Source: Coriobacteriia bacterium
Lineage (GTDB): Bacteria; Actinomycetota; Coriobacteriia; Anaerosomatales; Anaerosomataceae
Assembly (NCBI GenBank): GCA_016938135.1
Contig: JAFGVD010000003.1
Location: 1-64,000, forward strand
Direction of reading: 5' to 3'
Length of the DNA stretch: 64,000 nucleotides
Shown: positions 44,291 through 52,034 of the stretch, piece after piece
How positions within the stretch are numbered: the first letter of the stretch is position 1
How the letters are laid out: each line of letters starts with the position of its first letter
Made by a program: the position numbers and the translations under genes
Notes under the pieces: model-generated
Told to the model about the DNA's origin: nothing
Seen by the model: the letters and a program-made list of their open reading frames with translations, nothing else
Databases searched by the model: none

Positions 44291-44678
44291 TCGTCCCCCT
44301 GCTTTCTTCAGATGTAGTACCTGATGCTTGGATGAAGAATATCACGCACCTTCCGGGTACCGGCAGTGCGGTGACGCGATTGCCCTAAGGGCTTGGTGTG
44401 TGATTGCGACGTACTGCTTTGTGGGAAAACGGTGCGAACGACGTTACTCTTTCCGGCGGTAAACGTTTGCGGCTGTCTTATGCAAGCGTTCACAAACTAA
44501 GAATCACACAAGCAGTAACGCGAGAATCCCCTCGCCCCGATGGTATTGTACGCCAAAAATATGTCTGCGTGCAACCTCTTGCTACTAAATTGACCTTGAC
44601 TAGTAAGAACGACCCTGCTTTGCTGAAATCAGGCTAATGGCCCATAGGGGGCCGGAGGTAAGGGAAAGGGGAGTGAAC
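44291..44678. other. 388-nt promoter region with nested inverted repeats
   Basis: No gene seen. Between 44398 and 44520 several arms pair: GTGTGATT (44398-44405) with AATCACAC (44502-44509), ACTGCTT (44413-44419) with AAGCAGT (44510-44516), CGTTACT (44442-44448) with AGTAACG (44514-44520), and CGTTTGC with GCAAGCG in the centre (one mismatch). The region is AT-richer than its surroundings and feeds the cytochrome b-ferredoxin-AOR operon. It probably holds its promoter and regulator sites. Confidence 0.6.
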
Positions 44679-45467
44679 ATGCAAAGAGAGCTTCTGTTCG
44701 ACTCAGCCACATGGCTTGTGTGGCTGGCGCCGTTTATCGGTGTGCTTGCGGCAGGGCTCACCAAACGGCGTGATCCGGCAATCGAGGGTGATCGGGTGCT
44801 TCGGCACGACACGGCTGCCATCATCGAGCACTGGGCGCACGGTATCGGTACGGCGGTGCTGTTGGTGAGCGGCATCGCACTGGGAGTCTGGTTCTTGCCC
44901 GCGCTCGTCGGGAGCGGCGATCCGGTCTGGAACATGATGGACGTGCACTATGTGGCAGTGGTCGTGTTTCTGTTCGGCACCTTCTATTACGGTGCGAACA
45001 CGCTTCTGGCGATGAAGCGCTTCAGGGAGCACCTGCCCACCAAAGACGCTGTCGAATACACCAAGCGTCACTACGGACTGCTGCTGGGCTTCAAGAAGTT
45101 CACCATGCCTCCGGAGCGCAAGTACTTCGAGTCCGAGAAGATGGCCTACATCCTCGCGCTAGCATCAACAAGCGTCATCATCCTGACCGGGCTCATCAAG
45201 GTTGCGGCTCACGCGATCGATCTGCCCGCAGGACTCATGGCTGTTGTCACACCCGCGCACGACATCGCCACCGTGGCGATGCTGGCGTTCTTCCTCGCGC
45301 ACGTCTTCTTCGCGGCGATTCTGCCCATGAGCTGGCCGGTACTGCGCTCCATGTTCACCGGTTACGTGGATCTGGAGTACGCCAAGCATGAGCATGCCGG
45401 ATGGCTGAGAGAGCTTGGCTATGAGGCCGGCAAGGCCGAAGCGGCGTCGGAAGAGACTGCCGCCTAG
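44679..45467 (+). CDS. Membrane cytochrome b subunit (formate dehydrogenase gamma-like)
   Basis: Protein of 262 residues, ATG 44679 (AAGGGGAG before; an upstream ATG at 44637 has no site). Four to five membrane helices with conserved His in IIEHWAHGIG, MMDVHYVAVV, VAAHAIDL and LAFFLAHVFF that fit a dihaem cytochrome b. It likely takes electrons from the AOR and ferredoxin encoded next and passes them to menaquinone, or the reverse. It begins the operon: 31 nt to the ferredoxin gene. Confidence 0.8.
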   Translation: MQRELLFDSATWLVWLAPFIGVLAAGLTKRRDPAIEGDRVLRHDTAAIIEHWAHGIGTAVLLVSGIALGVWFLPALVGSGDPVWNMMDVHYVAVVVFLFGTFYYGANTLLAMKRFREHLPTKDAVEYTKRHYGLLLGFKKFTMPPERKYFESEKMAYILALASTSVIILTGLIKVAAHAIDLPAGLMAVVTPAHDIATVAMLAFFLAHVFFAAILPMSWPVLRSMFTGYVDLEYAKHEHAGWLRELGYEAGKAEAASEETAA

Positions 45468-45498
45468 GGGCGTGCACGAGAACCCGAAAGGAAACACG

Positions 45499-46260
45499 AT
45501 GGTTGATAAGGACATTAACTCCATAGAGGAGATAGTACCTGCCGAGGAGAAGAGCACGATTTCTCGCCGGCAATTCATCACCGGGATGGGTGGCATCGGC
45601 GTAGGTATCGTCCTGGGCGGAACGCTGTTCAAGGGCTTCCTGCTGCCGGACGAGGTCATAGCGATCCCGGCGTCCGGAGGCTACCTGTTGGTGGACTCCA
45701 AGAAGTGCCAGGGCTGCAACACGTGTATGATGGCGTGCTCGCTCACGCATCACGGCGTGGAGAACCTGTCGCTCTCGCGCATCCAGATCGTCCAGGATCC
45801 GTTCGCTTGCTTCCCTGACGACAAGATGATCACACAGTGCCGTCAGTGCGCGGACCCCAAGTGCGTCTCGGCATGTCCCACGGGCGCCATGCACGTGGAC
45901 AAGGAGACGGGTGTAAGGACCGTAGACACCGCCAAGTGCATCGGCTGCCAGGAGTGCGTGAACGCATGCGAACTCAACTTGAGCGGCGCGGGCTGGAATT
46001 TTGAAGAGAAGCACGCCCAGAAGTGCGATCTGTGCCTCGATACGCCGTTCATGGACGCGGACGGCGGCCCCGGCGGGCAGCAGGCGTGCGTGGCTGTATG
46101 TCCTACGGGTGCCATCAGTTTCACCACCGAGATCCCGGTGCAGACTGACGCCGGCTACGAGGTCAACCTGCGTGACGAGGGTTGGGCAGCTCTGGGATAT
46201 CCCATCGACGATGAAGGCAAGGTCAGCCCTGCTGCGGCCGCCGCGGCGTCCGGATACTAG
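45499..46260 (+). CDS. Tat-signal polyferredoxin (four-cluster electron transfer subunit)
   Basis: Protein of 253 residues, ATG 45499 (AAAGGAAA before). A Tat-type start ISRRQFITGMGGIGVGIVLGG (residues 21-41) precedes four Cys sets: CQGCNTCMMAC, CRQCADPKCVSACP, CIGCQECVNAC and CDLC with CVAVCP, as in the DmsB/HybA class. It should bind four [4Fe-4S] clusters and link the AOR to the cytochrome b. The Tat motif implies that the complex faces outward; the helix may stay as an anchor. Confidence 0.88.
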   Translation: MVDKDINSIEEIVPAEEKSTISRRQFITGMGGIGVGIVLGGTLFKGFLLPDEVIAIPASGGYLLVDSKKCQGCNTCMMACSLTHHGVENLSLSRIQIVQDPFACFPDDKMITQCRQCADPKCVSACPTGAMHVDKETGVRTVDTAKCIGCQECVNACELNLSGAGWNFEEKHAQKCDLCLDTPFMDADGGPGGQQACVAVCPTGAISFTTEIPVQTDAGYEVNLRDEGWAALGYPIDDEGKVSPAAAAAASGY

Positions 46261-46314
46261 GACCACGCGACTGCATGCACAGCGACTCAATATGACTGAC
46301 CAGGAGGTAGTGAA

Positions 46315-48393
46315 ATGGCAACAGGTGGATACGTCGGTAAGATCCTAAGAGTGGATCTCACCGCTCGCGAGACCTCGGTCATCGAGACCGAGAAGTACAC
46401 AGAATGGGGAGGCGGTCACGGTATCGGCTCGGCCCTCTTCTGGGACTTGTGCAAGGACAAGACGGTGTCGGGCCGTGACCCCGGAAACATTCTCACGTTC
46501 ATGACGTCGCCCCTCTCGGGAACGATGGCTCCCTCGGCCTCGGGCCGTGTGGAGGTTCAGGGTATAGGCACTGCCGGATACCCCGTCAACTGGTTCACGC
46601 GCTCCAACTTCGGCGGTCGTTTTGGCGGCCAGCTCAAGTACGCCGGCTGGGACGGCATCGCGCTGGAGGGCAAGGCTGACGTTCCCGTATGGCTCGACAT
46701 CATCAATGGCAAGGTCGAGTTCCGCGATGCTGCCGACCTGTGGGGCAAAGACACCCAGGAGACGCAGAAGCTCATCTGGGAACTCAAGGAGAACGAGGAG
46801 CACGGCTGGACCGAGATAGGCAAGACACGTGACTCCGGCCGCACCACGCAGAAGCCGGCTATCATCACCATCGGTCCCGCCGGTGAGAACCAGTCCTCGC
46901 TGGGTTGTCTGGTGCACGATGCCGGTAACGCCGCGGGTCAGGGCGGCTTCGGTGCCGTCTTCGGTTCCAAGAACCTCAAGGCGATCAGCGTGGTGGGTAC
47001 GGGTTCCATTCCTGTAGCGGATCCCGCAGGCCTTCTGAATGCACGCATCTGGGCCAAGGAAGAGTATGCGGCTGCACCCGGCCAGCGAGTCGAGCCCAAC
47101 GGTCCCACCTTCGGTGTGGATCCGGCTCCGGTCTTCCTGTACGCGAAGAACCCTGATGGCCCCATGGGTCCGCAGGCTTGCCAGGGATGCATCAATGGCT
47201 GTCGCGCCCGGTTCGACACGGGAATCGCGAACGAGTCCAGCTGCCAGGAGACATCGATGTACAAGGCGTTCGACACCTTGGCACATGGTGAGGGTACCGA
47301 CGCATCTTACATAGCCACCGACCTGGTGCAGAAGATGGGCGTCAACTCCTACGAGCTGATGCAGGGCATCGGCTATCTCTATGCGCTCAGCAAGATGGGT
47401 GTTCTGGGCAAAGGGCTTGAGATCGACACGGACCTTGATATGTCGCGTGTGGGCGAGGCTGATTTTGCGATCGATCTGATCACCAAGATCTCCAACCGTG
47501 AGGACATCGGCGAGGACCTGGCCGACGGCTTCGTCCGTGCCGCCGAGAAGTGGGGCCGTCTGGAGCAGGACTACGCCATCGGCATCCTGGACTTCCCGTA
47601 CTGGGGCTATGCCAACCACGGCTATGACCCGCGCGCCGAGACCGAGTGGGGCTACAGCTCCATCATGGGCGACCGCGACATGAACGAGCATGGCTTCAAC
47701 GCCAACTTCTGGAGTGTCATCAAGCACATGATGGCCGGCCTGGAGATGCCTGTCTCGGCAGAGGAATACGCCAAGATCACCACCGCCAAGATGGTGCCCT
47801 ACGACGATGATCCGAACATGGTGGACTACAGCACTGAGAACATCTACTCGGAGTCGTTTGCCAAGCTGGTCGTGTGGCAGCGCCACTACACCCGCTTCTG
47901 GAAGCAGAGCGCGCTGTACTGCGACTTCCGGTATCCGGACTTCACCAACTACAACCGCGAGGACAATGTAGGCATCACTGGCGACGGCGAGCCGAAGTTC
48001 TGGAATGCCATCACCGGTCAGGACATCACCTTCCTTGACGGTATCGAGCTGGGTCGACGCATCTGGACGCTGGACAACGCGATATGGATCTTGCAGGGCA
48101 GGCACCGTGACATGGTGCAGTTCGCGTCCTACATCTACGACATCCCGCTGGAGAACAGCCTGGTTGGCCCGTACTACCCCATGGCGGGCAAGGTCGACGG
48201 ACAGTACGCCTACATCAACGTCCTCGGTCGGTCGATCGACCGCGATGGCTTCGAAGAGTGGAAGACGCACTTCTACAACCTTGAAGGTTGGGACCCGGCA
48301 TCCGGTTGGCCGACGCGCGAGACGCTTGAGAGCCTGAATCTGGCATTCGTGGCGGACGCTCTCACAGAAGCCGAGAAACTCGGAGGCGAGTAA
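46315..48393 (+). CDS. Aldehyde oxidoreductase catalytic subunit (tungstopterin, membrane-linked)
   Basis: Protein of 692 residues, ATG 46315 with CAGGAGG 8 nt before. It has the AOR pterin motifs (YTEWGGGHGIGSALFW, TSPLSGTMAPSASGRVE, NAAGQGGFGAVFGSKNLKAI) and the cluster Cys segment CQGCINGCRARFD. It is longer than the AOR at 27892 and belongs to the branch with an Fe-S and cytochrome partner. It has no signal peptide of its own although the ferredoxin does. The likely reaction is aldehyde oxidation or acid reduction with quinone-linked electrons; substrate unknown. Confidence 0.9.
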   Translation: MATGGYVGKILRVDLTARETSVIETEKYTEWGGGHGIGSALFWDLCKDKTVSGRDPGNILTFMTSPLSGTMAPSASGRVEVQGIGTAGYPVNWFTRSNFGGRFGGQLKYAGWDGIALEGKADVPVWLDIINGKVEFRDAADLWGKDTQETQKLIWELKENEEHGWTEIGKTRDSGRTTQKPAIITIGPAGENQSSLGCLVHDAGNAAGQGGFGAVFGSKNLKAISVVGTGSIPVADPAGLLNARIWAKEEYAAAPGQRVEPNGPTFGVDPAPVFLYAKNPDGPMGPQACQGCINGCRARFDTGIANESSCQETSMYKAFDTLAHGEGTDASYIATDLVQKMGVNSYELMQGIGYLYALSKMGVLGKGLEIDTDLDMSRVGEADFAIDLITKISNREDIGEDLADGFVRAAEKWGRLEQDYAIGILDFPYWGYANHGYDPRAETEWGYSSIMGDRDMNEHGFNANFWSVIKHMMAGLEMPVSAEEYAKITTAKMVPYDDDPNMVDYSTENIYSESFAKLVVWQRHYTRFWKQSALYCDFRYPDFTNYNREDNVGITGDGEPKFWNAITGQDITFLDGIELGRRIWTLDNAIWILQGRHRDMVQFASYIYDIPLENSLVGPYYPMAGKVDGQYAYINVLGRSIDRDGFEEWKTHFYNLEGWDPASGWPTRETLESLNLAFVADALTEAEKLGGE

Positions 48394-48758
48394 TGGCCGA
48401 GTTCACAGAGATGACAGTGGCGGCAGCCGAGATGCTGCGCGCAGAGCAGCCGTACGAGCACCGTATCCACGTGAGCCTGGTAGGCAAGCACGGAGGGTTC
48501 CAGCCGGTGCCGGTCCTCTCGGCGAGTGACTTCGTGAAGGTGACCACCGGGCTGAACCCGGTGTTCTCCACCGATGTGCTCGCGCGCTGGGTGACCGAGC
48601 GGTTGGGTGACGCCGAGCTGGGCGAGGCGATAGTGGCCGAGTGCAAGGACCTGGCGTTGTTCGACCAGGCGTCGGTGGCAAGCAAGCTGGTTGCCGAGCG
48701 ACTTGCTCAGGCCAACGAGGTACTGGGCATCGCCGAGCCGGCGATGGCCGAAGCGTAA
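48393..48758 (+). CDS. Small protein coupled to the membrane AOR operon
   Basis: Protein of 121 residues whose ATG overlaps the AOR stop (TAATG). The sequence MAEFTEMTVAAAEMLRAEQP leads into a helical protein without Cys-rich motifs or membrane segments. It may be an assembly chaperone or a small subunit of the AOR complex, by analogy with other molybdo/tungsto-enzyme operons; no family recognised. A strong hairpin follows. Confidence 0.65.
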   Translation: MAEFTEMTVAAAEMLRAEQPYEHRIHVSLVGKHGGFQPVPVLSASDFVKVTTGLNPVFSTDVLARWVTERLGDAELGEAIVAECKDLALFDQASVASKLVAERLAQANEVLGIAEPAMAEA

Positions 48759-48771
48759 GAGAAGAACGGAC

Positions 48772-48804
48772 GTGGGGCCGGCATCGAGCCGGTGTCGGCC
48801 CCAC
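48772..48804 (+). terminator. Hairpin terminator of the AOR operon
   Basis: GTGGGGCCG pairs perfectly with CGGCCCCAC (9 bp), 13 nt after the operon's last stop. No U tract is visible. Confidence 0.65.
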
Positions 48805-48834
48805 GGCACTGCTTGCGTGAGGTGCTCGTAGGCC

Positions 48835-49063
48835 CCACACAGCACGGCTCGCAATGCCGGACCGTGCTGTGTGGAGTCAACGTGGTCTTCGCACGTGACT
48901 CTGGATGTCCGCTGGCGCCCCCCGCCAGCACGGCCGATCTTGCCCGTACTTGCGGCTTGCCGACCGCAAGTGCACCTCCTTGGGAGATCGGCGTGTGGGC
49001 CCCACCCTTACCCCGGGGGGTGGCTGTGCGGAGTGAACTGGGCCGGGTCGAAAGACCCGGCCC
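48835..49063. repeat. Run of hairpins in a gene-poor stretch
   Basis: Four further inverted repeats follow the terminator. CCACACAGCACGG/CCGTGCTGTGTGG at 48835-48874 is 13 bp. ACTTGCGG/CCGCAAGT lies near 48948-48972. CCACCC/GGGTGG lies at 49002-49023. GGGCCGGGTC-GAAA-GACCCGGCCC at 49040-49063 is perfect with a GNRA loop. Open frames here are chance. The run may mark decayed mobile DNA or multiple terminators. Confidence 0.6.
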
Positions 49064-49525
49064 TATCTCCTTCTCCTGCAGCTCCAGAAGGTCTCTGCGC
49101 GCGGCGGTGTACGCCACGTTGTGGTTGGTCTGGTGGTACCGAATGCGAAACTCCGCTTTCGGAGAACGAAGCGCGCGAGCCAGGATGGAGCGTTGCCTCT
49201 GGTTGAGCAGAGGCTCGTGACGCAAGATCTCTCGCATCTCGTCGTCACGCTGCTCCCATTGCGCGATGTAGCGCTGAATGGTCTGAAGCGTGTAGAGGGT
49301 GAGTTCCAGCGCGACGGTCTGGTGCGGTGTCAGGTCGCCCATGCTGCGCTCCCGGAGCATTGCGAACTCCCGCGGATCGAGCGAGACGTGGGGCGGCTTG
49401 ATCTTGCCCATCTCCCAGTCCAGTTTCGCGCGTGAGATGGGGAGGAGCCCAAGCACAGGCAGTCCTTGCTTGATGGCATACAAGCGCCCGCACAGCCGTC
49501 CCACCTGGCTAGAGACAAGACCCAG
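49064..49525 (-). pseudogene. Remnant of a second Fic-family gene
   Basis: The frame resembles the C-terminal 150 residues of the degenerate Fic protein at 43019-44290: LVSSQVGRLCGRLYAIKQGL aligns to its YLVSRLVSMAYALRHGY, and ARALRSPKAEFRIRYHQTN with AYTAARRDLLEL aligns to its DRALNNPDTTFTIKHHART with AYETARQDFLRL. The 5' part with the Fic core is missing, an in-frame stop lies at about 49541, and similarity stops near 49064 at a hairpin. It is best read as a truncated relic. Confidence 0.7.
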
Positions 49526-49545
49526 GCGTGGAGTACCACTTCAAC

Positions 49546-49970
49546 TTGAGCATGAACATTCCGCACACGTACGCTGACTGACCTTCGCACGCTCCAGACT
49601 CCCCTTGCGGAAACTCGTGATTCCGCCTCGGCATACTGCTGCGCGCTTACCTGCGGTTATGCCGAGAAGGAAACTCCCCGTGCGCACTCGGAATTGTGAC
49701 GCCGCGTTGTGGTGAGGCATCGTATGCGTACGGCGCACGTCACGGAAGGAGTCTGCGAGTCGATCAGAGGGTAGGACGCTTGGACGACGATCATGCCGGT
49801 GGTCTCCAGGCGAGCGCTTCGTCCTTCACGCCTGGGCTCCCCCATAACCCCTCAGTGTGAATGGTTCCCCCTTCCAGAGGCTGCACCTACCCTCTGATCG
49901 GCTTGCAGGCACCGACGAAAGCTCTCGACGCCTTTGCGCGCGCGTGGGACGATAGCGGCGGAGGTATCAC
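49546..49970. other. 425-nt region without genes, nested inverted repeats
   Basis: No convincing frame. CTCGGCATA (49627-49635) pairs with TATGCCGAG (49658-49666). The 15-nt CGATCAGAGGGTAGG (49761-49775) is the exact reverse complement of 49886-49900, and within it CCAGGCG/CGCCTGG forms an inner stem. This could be a structured RNA or the leader of the membrane protein pair that begins at 49971; alternatively a small repeat element's ends. Confidence 0.55.
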
Positions 49971-50606
49971 ATGCTGATCGTCGCCATCGCCGCAGTACTG
50001 GCATCATGCGCCACCGCGTATCTTGTCGGGTACGCGGTCGTCGCGCCCGGCGAAGCGTTCGTGCGAACTAAGTTCGGCATCTACGTGCTGGTAGCGCTGG
50101 GGCTGAGCTTTCTGTTCCTGCCTCCCCAGCTCACCGCGATGGATACTTCTGTGGCTTCTCTGGGCACGCAGGTGCCTTCAGGTCTTGCCGCTTCGCTCGC
50201 CTGGCCATCGGGGCTCGGCCGCGGCCTCTATCTGGCAAGCTGGATCATCCTCACCGTCGCAAGCCTGCTCGTGGGCATGCGTATCTGGGACGCCGGCAAG
50301 CCCGGGTGGAGAGCGGACTCCCGCGGACGCGGCGAGTCCTCGGCAGAGCGCGCTCGCGGTCTCATGACGCTGGCATCCTCGCTGGAAGAGGCGCTGCAGA
50401 CGCTAAGCGCAGCCAACCTCACGCCTCGCGATATGGAGGTGTTGGAGCCCAACCTGCGCCTGGCGGGAGCGCGTTTCTCAGCAGAAGTCCCGGTCAAGCG
50501 TAGCGAAGCGTTCAGCCTGGTCGTGAGATATGTCCCAACCTCGGTGGCTGCGCGCGTTGCGGCGTTGCTCTCCGAGGGTGCGGAGGGACGGCGCGCGGCC
50601 GGATAA
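49971..50606 (+). CDS. Two-helix membrane protein with unknown C-terminal domain, copy 1
   Basis: Protein of 211 residues, ATG 49971 (GGAGG 7 nt before). Starts MLIVAIAAVLASCATAYLVG, then helices near residues 36-55 and 87-103; an N-out membrane anchor region precedes a soluble domain from about 125. That domain (SLEEALQTLSAANLTPRDME ... EAFSLVVRYVPTSVAARV) is shared with the proteins at 50622 and 42735. Function unknown; the downstream paralogue begins 15 nt later. Confidence 0.7.
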   Translation: MLIVAIAAVLASCATAYLVGYAVVAPGEAFVRTKFGIYVLVALGLSFLFLPPQLTAMDTSVASLGTQVPSGLAASLAWPSGLGRGLYLASWIILTVASLLVGMRIWDAGKPGWRADSRGRGESSAERARGLMTLASSLEEALQTLSAANLTPRDMEVLEPNLRLAGARFSAEVPVKRSEAFSLVVRYVPTSVAARVAALLSEGAEGRRAAG

Positions 50607-50621
50607 CGGGGGAGGGCGCGG

Positions 50622-51203
50622 ATGTACGGCATGCTCATTGCGGCAGTGGTGCTCTCCGGAGTGCTTGCGTATCTGGTGGGCTACGCGTTCAGAGCGCCCG
50701 GTGGCTCGTTTTTCCGCTCCATGACCGGCGGTCTGGCTCTGGCGATGTTCGTCCTGGTCATCTTGCTGCTTCCTCCAACGCTGATGAGCTTTGCCGGTGA
50801 TGGCGGCTTGCTGGCGTGGCCCAGCGGTCTGGATCGCGGCCTCTACCGCGCGCTGTGGATCGCGGCGACGGCCGGCGGGTTGCTCGCAGGCCTTCGCGTA
50901 TGGCGCATGCGGGACTTCTTCCGACGTGGCATCACCCTGGATGAGTCGCCGGTCAGTCGCGCCGAAGCACAGCTGCTGCTGGTGGATTCACTGGAAGAAG
51001 CGCTTAGTATCCTTGGCCGAGAGAAGCTCACCGCTAAAGACCTGCAGCACTGCGCCAAGCACGTCCGGCACGTGGGTAACCGCTTCTGGAATCAGGTGCC
51101 CGAGCGTAAAGCCGACGCCTACAAGCTGGTCGCAGAGCACGTGCCGGCCGTACTTGCGGCGAGCGTGACCGGGTTGCTGCTGGAGGGCGCTGCACGCAAG
51201 TAG
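50622..51203 (+). CDS. Two-helix membrane protein with unknown C-terminal domain, copy 2
   Basis: Protein of 193 residues, ATG 50622 after GGGGGAGGG. N-terminal half MYGMLIAAVVLSGVLAYLVG and WPSGLDRGLYRALWIAATAGG is clearly homologous to copy 1 (WPSGLGRGLYLASWIILTVA), so the pair arose by tandem duplication. The C-terminal domain is the same 70-residue module. No catalytic motif visible. Confidence 0.7.
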   Translation: MYGMLIAAVVLSGVLAYLVGYAFRAPGGSFFRSMTGGLALAMFVLVILLLPPTLMSFAGDGGLLAWPSGLDRGLYRALWIAATAGGLLAGLRVWRMRDFFRRGITLDESPVSRAEAQLLLVDSLEEALSILGREKLTAKDLQHCAKHVRHVGNRFWNQVPERKADAYKLVAEHVPAVLAASVTGLLLEGAARK

Positions 51204-51220
51204 TGAACGTCGGCCCCGAC

Positions 51221-51616
51221 TCAGCGTATGCGGAGGTACTCGCCGGGAAGCATCACCCGCACGGCGTGCACGACTCCGCCGAGGCAGCCGCCGAAGTGCG
51301 TGATATCGCCAGTGAGCAATACGTTTGCGCACGCCACGATTGCTGCGAGCAGTACAGGACGATCCTTGGCGGGCAAGTCCGGGTCGTCCTCGATCTCGAA
51401 GTCCGCAGGTTCGGCGGGAAGCACTGCAAGCGCATCGATCAGGCGCTCCAACCGCGCGATGGCTTCCGGCGCGCTCACATTGCGACGGGCCTCAGCGAGC
51501 ACGTAGGGTGAGCCGAGTAGCCGTACGTCATTCAGCGACCAAAGCGACGCCAGTCGTGAGTCCGGCTTCAATGCGGCCGACACCAGCACGTTTGCGTCGA
51601 GAAAGACCCGCTCCAC
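51221..51616 (-). CDS. PIN-domain toxin (VapC-like)
   Basis: Protein of 131 residues from GTG 51616, directly after the antitoxin stop. VFLDANVLVSAAL at the start and DRPVLLAAIVACANVLLTGDITHFGG in the second half supply the acidic PIN residues (Asp7 and the later Asp/Glu positions) for metal-dependent RNA cleavage. Toxins of this type cut tRNA or rRNA under stress. It forms a toxin-antitoxin pair with the gene just upstream. Confidence 0.85.
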   Translation of the reverse strand: MERVFLDANVLVSAALKPDSRLASLWSLNDVRLLGSPYVLAEARRNVSAPEAIARLERLIDALAVLPAEPADFEIEDDPDLPAKDRPVLLAAIVACANVLLTGDITHFGGCLGGVVHAVRVMLPGEYLRIR

Positions 51617-51919
51617 CTATGACTCCGGGCGTGGCTGATGGGGGATCGTGGCGGGATCGAGTCCTAGCGACTGCACCTCGACGAGCGCCGCGTCGTACTC
51701 GGCAGCGGTCACGGCGTTGTTCAGCAGGAACTCGGCTGAACGCTTAGGTGTGTAGACTTCGACCTCGTACGCCCGGGTCGGCTTGAGCAGCAGCCCGGCG
51801 GCGGTCTCCTCCATCACGAGCATCTCGCCTTCATCGAGCCCCAGCCGCCGGCGTGTCTCGGCAGGGATCACCACGGTCCCGCGTTTGCCTATGCGCATGT
51901 ACTCCACCACAACGATCAC
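51617..51919 (-). CDS. AbrB-type antitoxin (VapB/MazE-like)
   Basis: Protein of 100 residues. The swapped-hairpin core is MRIGKRGTVVIPAETRRRLGLDEGEMLVMEE, in two parts, typical of AbrB-type DNA-binding antitoxins. The start is uncertain among GTGs at 51919, 51910 and 51907 and ATG 51898; all keep the domain. The C-terminal half should bind and inhibit the PIN toxin. A palindrome over the promoter probably gives autoregulation. Confidence 0.83.
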   Translation of the reverse strand: MIVVVEYMRIGKRGTVVIPAETRRRLGLDEGEMLVMEETAAGLLLKPTRAYEVEVYTPKRSAEFLLNNAVTAAEYDAALVEVQSLGLDPATIPHQPRPES

Positions 51920-51948
51920 CTCATTTGTCGCTTGCTATCAGTATAGCA

Positions 51949-51963
51949 GAATGTCTGACATTC
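51949..51963. promoter_or_regulatory. Palindromic operator of the toxin-antitoxin pair
   Basis: GAATGTC-T-GACATTC is a perfect 7-bp palindrome. A TATACT -10-like element lies just downstream on the minus strand (near 51940). The pair would be repressed by the antitoxin-toxin complex. Confidence 0.5.
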
Positions 51964-52034
51964 AGACGCCGATGCCGCCCGCAGGCAGCTGAACTGGGTA
52001 TCAACACGCTAAGCCGTTCCCAGGGGTGAACTGT

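Noticed and set aside
46345-48270. A 641-codon open frame antisense to the membrane AOR, and similar long antisense frames elsewhere
   Set aside because: High-GC third codon positions leave the opposite strand open. Translations are low in known motifs and the sense frames are clear enzymes.
48835-49063. Insertion sequence explaining the hairpins
   Set aside because: No transposase frame and no matching terminal repeats with a target duplication were seen.
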